From NCBI GenBank assembly GCA_030635995.1, contig DAOVXU010000012.1, positions 1-18,948 of the forward strand: a stretch of 18,948 bases of DNA, given 5' to 3'. The notes under the pieces were generated by a model. It saw only the letters and a program-made list of their open reading frames with translations. It did not search any database and was not told the DNA's origin. Below, one piece after another: positions 14,213 to 18,948 of the stretch (position 1 is the first letter of the stretch; every line of letters starts with the position of its first letter). Made by a program: the position numbers and the translations under genes. This DNA comes from Arcobacter sp. (lineage in GTDB: Bacteria > Campylobacterota > Campylobacteria > Campylobacterales > Arcobacteraceae).

Positions 14213-15442
14213 TTAGGTATGTTTGATAACATCCTTTAGATCTAAAATAATTTTTGATTGTTTATGAAGTAATTCATTTTTATCTTTTAGCTCATTTTTA
14301 ACAAAAAGTAATTCGTCAGTAACTTTATTTAATTCATTATTTAATAGTGATTCTTGACTATCTAATTTATTTGATAGTTCTTTATGAAATTCATCTTTAT
14401 CATGTAATAAAAGCCTTTGGTCTTTTATTTGTGATTTGTGATTTTTTATCTCATATTCATAGCAATGTACTTGTGTAACTAATTTATCAGATTTCTTCTT
14501 TTCTTGAATAATTCTATTTTTCAAATGTTTAGCATCAAAATATTTTGTATTATCTTTTAATTTTAAATTTTCAGATTTTAAATCTTTAATTGTACTATTA
14601 TATTTACTAACCAAATCTCTAACCTGTGTTTTAAATTCTCTTTTTTGATTCTCTTCATCTGTTGTTAAAAATCTTATAGCCATATAACCAATTATACTAG
14701 TATCGATATCATTATAAAGGGGAAATATAGTTGCATTTACATGATAAGAATCACCATTTTTAGCTTTATTCTTAATCTTACCATACCACTCTTTTTCATC
14801 CTTAATTGTTTCCCATAAACCCTTAAAAGTAGATTTTGGTATATCTGGATGTCTTACTATATTATGATGTTGCCCAATTAATTCATCCCTTGTATATCCA
14901 GAGGTATCGCAAAAAATATCATTAACAAAAGTTATCACCCCTTTTGTATCTGTTTTTGAAACAATAGCAACTTTATCTATAATACTTAAATACTCTTTTG
15001 CTTCATTATGATTATGAATAGCAACTTTATGATTATATGTTGCTCTTGCTAATTTTAATATTTGTAGAATTAATTTTTTCATATTTATTGGCTTTAAGCA
15101 TAAAAAAGAGACATCATTCTCTATAGCTTTTAATAAATTATCATTATTAGCATATCCTGTAGTGATAATAAATGGAATATTTTTATTAAGTAAACGGATA
15201 TTTTTCAATAAAGATATTCCATCCATATCTGGCATATTTATATCACTAACAATAATATCAATATGTATAGACGAATCTACTTTCAAGGAGTCATTAAAAA
15301 TTGTTAAAGCTTCTAACCCATTAGATGCAAGGATAACTTTTTTAAATCCTTTGGAAAAAATAAGTTCTACATCTTCCCTTGTCTCAATATCATCTTCAAC
15401 ATATAAAATAGTAAGTGTTTTTAAAAATTCTATATCAATCAT
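14213..15442 (-). CDS. Response-regulator receiver with Aer-type PAS domain and long coiled coil
   Basis: The order is a receiver domain (about 1-130), a PAS domain (about 155-265) and a long charged coiled coil (about 268-409). The receiver has the acidic pair in VEDD, the phosphoacceptor Asp in VSDINMPDMDG, a Thr switch in FIITTGY and the Lys in CLKP. The PAS region (NIVRHPDIPKSTFKGLW, KNGDSYHVNA) is of the kind found in the aerotaxis receptor Aer, which binds FAD. There is no kinase, cyclase, methyl-accepting or DNA-binding output, so it probably signals through protein contacts made by the coiled coil. I chose ATG at 15442 (10 nt from AGGAG) over TTG at 15448, which is only 4 nt from it. 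It has its own promoter and follows the kinase/regulator operon. Confidence 0.9.
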   Translation of the reverse strand: MIDIEFLKTLTILYVEDDIETREDVELIFSKGFKKVILASNGLEALTIFNDSLKVDSSIHIDIIVSDINMPDMDGISLLKNIRLLNKNIPFIITTGYANNDNLLKAIENDVSFLCLKPINMKKLILQILKLARATYNHKVAIHNHNEAKEYLSIIDKVAIVSKTDTKGVITFVNDIFCDTSGYTRDELIGQHHNIVRHPDIPKSTFKGLWETIKDEKEWYGKIKNKAKNGDSYHVNATIFPLYNDIDTSIIGYMAIRFLTTDEENQKREFKTQVRDLVSKYNSTIKDLKSENLKLKDNTKYFDAKHLKNRIIQEKKKSDKLVTQVHCYEYEIKNHKSQIKDQRLLLHDKDEFHKELSNKLDSQESLLNNELNKVTDELLFVKNELKDKNELLHKQSKIILDLKDVIKHT

Positions 15443-15466
15443 TATCAAGTGTCTCCTAATAATTAA

Positions 15467-15475
15467 ATTATATCA
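15467..15475 (-). promoter_or_regulatory. Extended -10 promoter for the REC-PAS-coiled-coil gene
   Basis: TGATATAAT on the minus strand, the same extended -10 form as before rsmH. It predicts a transcript starting near 15460 and an AGGAG ribosome site soon after. A TTGTCA occurs farther upstream but 22 nt from the -10, too far for a normal -35. The site suggests this gene can be expressed apart from the kinase operon. Confidence 0.65.
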
Positions 15476-15489
15476 AATAAGAATTGTTT

Positions 15490-15530
15490 AAAAATGACAA
15501 TTAAGATAAAAGAATAATAGTATTTGTCAT
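15490..15530 (-). terminator. Possible weak terminator after the response-regulator gene
   Basis: On the minus strand ATGACAA (15530-15524) pairs with TTGTCAT (15500-15494) across a 23-nt A/T loop, with T residues directly following. It lies 11 nt after the stop of the 225-aa regulator. The stem is only 7 bp and the loop is long, so termination would be partial. The same arms could instead be an operator before the downstream promoter. Confidence 0.4.
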
Positions 15531-15540
15531 ATTTATGATA

Positions 15541-16218
15541 TTATTTTAACCGATAACCACCTCCATAAATATTTTCAATAAAAAAATCATCATTTTCTAT
15601 TGTTTTATTTATTTTCTTTTTAAATCTTGAAATAAGTTGAACAATATTATTATCATTAAAATTATCATTATTAGAAATTTCAAGTGATATTTCATTTGTA
15701 GTTAAAAACTTTGATCTATTTAATATTAATAATTTTATTATACCAATCTCATTTTTAGTAAGAGGTATTTGAATATCTTTATAAAGAAGTTCTATAGAAT
15801 TCTTATCCCAAATAAAATTATTAGTTAAAATCAACTGACTATTTTCAATAGAGATCTCTTTTATAACTTTATTTATAGCATCTTTTAATTCAAAAATTTT
15901 AAAAGGTTTTATAATATATGAACTAACTTTTAACTCTATAGCTTTAAGGAGTTTATCTTTATCACTATACGCTGTTAAAAAAATAATTGGTGTTTTATTG
16001 TCATATTCTCTTATCTTTGAAGCTACTTCCAGTCCACTCATTTTAGGTAGATTTATATCTAATAAAACAATATCAGGTTTATGCTCATTAAATAATTTTA
16101 GAGCCTCTACACCATCACTTGCTGTATATATTTGATAAAAATATCGTTTAAGTAAATATCCTAAATCTTCTAGTGCTTCAATATCATCCTCTACACATAA
16201 TAACTTTAATTTATCCAT
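15541..16218 (-). CDS. OmpR-type response regulator (REC plus winged helix)
   Basis: A 225-residue transcription factor. The receiver domain (about 1-120) carries the acidic pair D11/D12, phosphoacceptor Asp54 in VLLDINLPKMSG, Thr82 in FLTAY and Lys104 in IIKPF, so it should accept a phosphate. The C-terminal part (about 130-225) is a winged-helix DNA-binding domain of the OmpR/PhoB class: LTKNEIGIIKLLI, a recognition-helix region about 190-206 (IVQLISRFKKKIN), and the wing ending NIYGGGYRLK. It starts 8 nt after the 842-aa kinase stop with AAGGG before the ATG, so it is in the same operon and is the natural partner of that kinase. Its target promoters are not known from the window; the upstream end of its own operon lies outside. 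Confidence 0.95.
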   Translation of the reverse strand: MDKLKLLCVEDDIEALEDLGYLLKRYFYQIYTASDGVEALKLFNEHKPDIVLLDINLPKMSGLEVASKIREYDNKTPIIFLTAYSDKDKLLKAIELKVSSYIIKPFKIFELKDAINKVIKEISIENSQLILTNNFIWDKNSIELLYKDIQIPLTKNEIGIIKLLILNRSKFLTTNEISLEISNNDNFNDNNIVQLISRFKKKINKTIENDDFFIENIYGGGYRLK

Positions 16219-16226
16219 ATATACCC

Positions 16227-18755
16227 TTATAATATTATTTTAAAAGTTACACCATAACTATTTGATGCAAATTCCAGTTTACCTTTCATGCTATCTTCAA
16301 CAATCATTTTTGCCATATAAAGTCCTAAACCTGTACCTTCACTTTTAAACTTTGTTGTAAAATATGGCTCAAAGATTTTTAAAATTACATCCTTAGGTAC
16401 CCCACCACCATTATCAACAATCTCTATTGTTAAATTATCTTTTAATGTAATGATTATATCTATTTTTGGATTAATAGTATTCTTTATATCAAAATTATCT
16501 ATAGCATTATTTAACACTATAAGTAAAACTTGAATTAATTCATTTTCATATGTTTTATAAATAACTTTATCTAAACTAGATATATTAAGTTCTATATTTG
16601 ATAATCTTGTCTCTATGAGTTCAATAGATTTATTCATTATTTCTACTATATCAATCTCTACCATATGCTTATTAGGGTGAAAAAAATTGGTAAAATCTTC
16701 AATTGTATTAGACATATATTTAAGATTTTTTTGAGCATTTTGGATCTTTTTTTGGATTATCTGTTTATCAATAATTGGATCTTCTACTACTGTATCAATA
16801 ACTTCTAAACTTAAATTTATCCTATTTAGTGGTTGTCTCCATTGATGTGCAATATTACCCAACATCTCACCCATAGAGGCGAGTTTTGATTGTTTAAACA
16901 TTAAAGCATCTTTTTTTCTATTTTTTTCAACCTCTTCTTTTATCTTTAATTCTAAATTTGTATTTAAATGTTCTATCTCTTTTTGTAATCTATTTTGTCT
17001 TATTAAAAAGAAAATAAGAATAAACAATGAAAATATAAACCCAAAAGAGGTTTTCCAAAGAAGTGTATAATCTATCCCTTTTTCATATTTTATCGCCATA
17101 TAGTTATTGAATATATTTTGTTTAACTTTATTTGGTATATCTTGAATAGCTTTTTGGAAAATATTTAGTAATATCAAATCATCATTTCGAACAGCAATAC
17201 CCAATTCCCATCGTTCTGTAAATTTTCCTGTTATTTTAAGATTTGCTATATAATTTGTTTTAAATACATATCCAATATCTGCAACATTACCAATAAATCC
17301 AAATATTTTACCATCTGCAACTTTATGGAGTCCATCTTGTGTGTTTTTTACTTCAATGATATTTAAATTTGGATATTTCTTTTTTAATACCTCTATCAAA
17401 GCATACCCTTGAACTAAACCTACTTTTTTATTATTTATATCTTGAAAATTATCTATAAAAGGGATATCATCTTTAGTTGCCAATACAAGAGGAATACTAA
17501 TATATGGTTCTGTAAAATTCATATATTGTTTTCTTATATCTGTTTTCATAGCTAAAGAGATAATATCACATCTTCTGTTTTTTGCAAACTCTAAAGTTTC
17601 AGTCCAACTTTTTGTTTTAATTACAGTTATAGGAATATCTAATTTCTTTTCAAAAATTTCAAAATAATCTTTACTAATACCTATATGTTTTCCATTTTTA
17701 TCAAATTTTTCAAAAGGCATCCAATCTGGATCGATACACATTGTTATATTTTGTTTTTTATCTAAATAAGAAATTTCTTTTTCAGTTAGGATATTATTTC
17801 TGCTTGATAGATCATTTATAGTTTTTGGTTTATATATAAATTTATCAAATTCAATTCTATTTTTAATTAAACCCATTAAATTATACATATCATATATTCT
17901 TTGAATTTTATTTTGATCAATATTACCTAATTCTTTTGTATTAGAATAAGCTAATTTCTTTAACCTATTAGCTTCATAAGTTAAAGCTTCTTTTGTTCTA
18001 TTTTGTGTATTATACTTTTCAAGTATTAAATCTACAGTTTCATCTATATTATTAAATGCGTATTCCCAACCTTTTAAAGATGCTTTTCTAAAATTATCCA
18101 CCCTTTGTGGATTATTTTTTAGCTCATTTGTAGATGTAAATAAAATAACATCATAAAAATCAAATCCATAATCTTTTGGATCCCAAGTATCATATTTTAT
18201 ACCTTTTTTATTTAAAGCATATAACTCATTTGATGAAAAAGCAGTTATTATATCAACATTGCCATCAATCAAATCATCTATATCAAATGTATGTTTAAGT
18301 TTTTCCATATCTTTAAAGGAGACATAATGTGATCTCAACATAGATTTAATTGTTGTAGTTAAAATTGCATTATCTTCAATCATTATTTTTTTGTTTTTAA
18401 AATCTTCAATTGACTTTATTCCACTTGATTTTAGACTAACTAATATATGGGGAGATAATTGTAAAATAGCACTTAATAAAACTATATCTTTACCATTGAA
18501 TTTTTCCAAAATACTACTTGGATAACTTGTACCAAAAGTTACCTCCCCTTTACATACATCATCAATAATATTTCTAGTAAAATCAAATTCTTTTAATTCT
18601 ACATCAAGACCTACCTCTTTATAAAAACCTTTCTCTTTTGCTATATAAAAACCTGCAAATTCAAATTGATGTTTCCATTGTAGTTGCAACGATACTTTAT
18701 CATTAGCAAAGATATTTGTTGTTAATAGGATTAAAAGTAAAATATTTTTTAGCAT
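16227..18755 (-). CDS. Hybrid-input histidine kinase with NMT1-like and SBP_bac_3 sensor domains
   Basis: An 842-residue membrane kinase. Residues 1-17 are a signal peptide. Residues about 20-260 match the NMT1/THI5 type of periplasmic binding protein (LQLQWKHQFEFAGFYIAKEKGFYKEVGLDV). Residues about 330-557 form a second, family-3 solute-binding domain (CIDPDWMPFEKFDKNGKHIG, TDIRKQYMNFTEPY). A transmembrane helix follows at about 566-586 and a coiled coil at about 588-620. The kinase part has phosphoacceptor His637 in NIAHQWRQPLN, N-box VLNNAIDN (747-754), G1 DNGGG (781-785), F-box FEPYF (795-799) and G2 GTGLGL (807-812), all intact. The first domain suggests a thiamine-precursor, sulfonate or nitrate-like ligand and the second an amino-acid-like ligand, but neither can be fixed from sequence. 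It starts 2 nt after the stop of another kinase and precedes its likely response regulator by 8 nt. Confidence 0.94.
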   Translation of the reverse strand: MLKNILLLILLTTNIFANDKVSLQLQWKHQFEFAGFYIAKEKGFYKEVGLDVELKEFDFTRNIIDDVCKGEVTFGTSYPSSILEKFNGKDIVLLSAILQLSPHILVSLKSSGIKSIEDFKNKKIMIEDNAILTTTIKSMLRSHYVSFKDMEKLKHTFDIDDLIDGNVDIITAFSSNELYALNKKGIKYDTWDPKDYGFDFYDVILFTSTNELKNNPQRVDNFRKASLKGWEYAFNNIDETVDLILEKYNTQNRTKEALTYEANRLKKLAYSNTKELGNIDQNKIQRIYDMYNLMGLIKNRIEFDKFIYKPKTINDLSSRNNILTEKEISYLDKKQNITMCIDPDWMPFEKFDKNGKHIGISKDYFEIFEKKLDIPITVIKTKSWTETLEFAKNRRCDIISLAMKTDIRKQYMNFTEPYISIPLVLATKDDIPFIDNFQDINNKKVGLVQGYALIEVLKKKYPNLNIIEVKNTQDGLHKVADGKIFGFIGNVADIGYVFKTNYIANLKITGKFTERWELGIAVRNDDLILLNIFQKAIQDIPNKVKQNIFNNYMAIKYEKGIDYTLLWKTSFGFIFSLFILIFFLIRQNRLQKEIEHLNTNLELKIKEEVEKNRKKDALMFKQSKLASMGEMLGNIAHQWRQPLNRINLSLEVIDTVVEDPIIDKQIIQKKIQNAQKNLKYMSNTIEDFTNFFHPNKHMVEIDIVEIMNKSIELIETRLSNIELNISSLDKVIYKTYENELIQVLLIVLNNAIDNFDIKNTINPKIDIIITLKDNLTIEIVDNGGGVPKDVILKIFEPYFTTKFKSEGTGLGLYMAKMIVEDSMKGKLEFASNSYGVTFKIIL

Positions 18756-18757
18756 AT

Positions 18758-18948
18758 CTACTCCTCCTCTTTTAACGGTATTGAGATGATAAGTTCAGCA
18801 CCTTTAAAATCTTTTTTATTATAAATATAATTAACATTTTGTGCATAAATTGAACCTTTCATTCGTGTAGTGATCAAAGTATATGCTATATGAAGACCAA
18901 GTCCTGTTCCTTGTGATTGGTGTTTAGTTGTAAAATATGGTTCAAATA
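18758..18948 (-). CDS. Sensor histidine kinase, C-terminal end (5' part outside window)
   Basis: The frame is open to the right edge, so only the last 63 residues are present. They contain the F-box FEPYFTTK and the G2 box GTGLGLHIAY, then ITTRMKGSIYAQ and a final beta strand GAELIISIPL, ending in three Glu. This is the end of a histidine-kinase ATPase domain, distinct from the 842-aa kinase downstream. The stop (18760-18758) is 2 nt before the next ATG, and GAGGAGGAG in its own tail serves as a strong ribosome site for that gene. Two kinases in a row with overlapping control imply co-expression. Its sensor and H-box are not visible. Confidence 0.93.
   Translation of the reverse strand, partial: FEPYFTTKHQSQGTGLGLHIAYTLITTRMKGSIYAQNVNYIYNKKDFKGAELIISIPLKEEE

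Noticed and set aside
15162..15491. 109-codon open frame on + strand
   Set aside because: Antisense to the receiver domain of the REC-PAS gene and running into its promoter; no ribosome site.
1..18948. CRISPR arrays, insertion sequences, integrase or phage genes, rRNA genes
   Set aside because: I looked for regularly spaced repeats, terminal inverted repeats, transposase or integrase motifs and rRNA-like stretches and saw none.

Overview
This is A+T-rich chromosomal DNA, most likely from the Arcobacter group of the Campylobacterota (Epsilonproteobacteria). The inference rests on strong A/T codon bias, histidine kinases with the AHQWRQP H-box common in that phylum, the rsmH / ftsL-like arrangement, and the flavour of HU, LolC-like and YrdC-like proteins. 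Nothing points to a plasmid, phage or insertion sequence.

Layout. (1) 2-790 (+): the 3' part of a histidine kinase whose sensor lies outside the window. (2) 4234 to 853 (-): a tightly packed operon, rsmG > zinc-ribbon membrane protein > 125-aa unknown > 56-aa membrane microprotein > glyS, in which every junction overlaps by 1-8 nt. (3) 4235-4506: a gene-free gap with a terminator-like hairpin on the + strand. (4) 4926 to 4507 (-): hup, its terminator and tRNA-Leu(CAA). (5) 5095-6262 (+): rsmH followed by a short FtsL-like bitopic protein, divergent from hup. (6) 14144 to 6264 (-): a long same-strand run, comF > 299-aa unknown > hisH > hisA > lolC-like permease > carB > yrdC/sua5-like gene. 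The last gene has no ATG/GTG/TTG start and seems to begin at CTG inside the end of carB. (7) 18948 to 14213 (-): a signalling cluster of a partial histidine kinase, an 842-aa kinase with two different periplasmic binding-protein domains, an OmpR-type response regulator and, behind its own promoter, a REC-PAS-coiled-coil protein.

How it fits together. The central part is housekeeping: 16S rRNA methylation (rsmG, rsmH), glycyl-tRNA charging (glyS), nucleoid structure (hup), division (ftsL-like), histidine synthesis (hisH/hisA), carbamoyl phosphate (carB), lipoprotein release (lolC-like) and possibly tRNA threonylcarbamoylation (yrdC-like). The right end is accessory: two membrane kinases and two receiver proteins that look like a branched phosphorelay reading one or two small extracellular ligands. 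No complete new system of the defence or mobile-element kind is visible. The parts most worth a second look are the two-ligand kinase cluster, the REC-PAS-coiled-coil protein without an output domain, the unlisted 56-aa gene, the CTG-start candidate and the FtsL-like gene.
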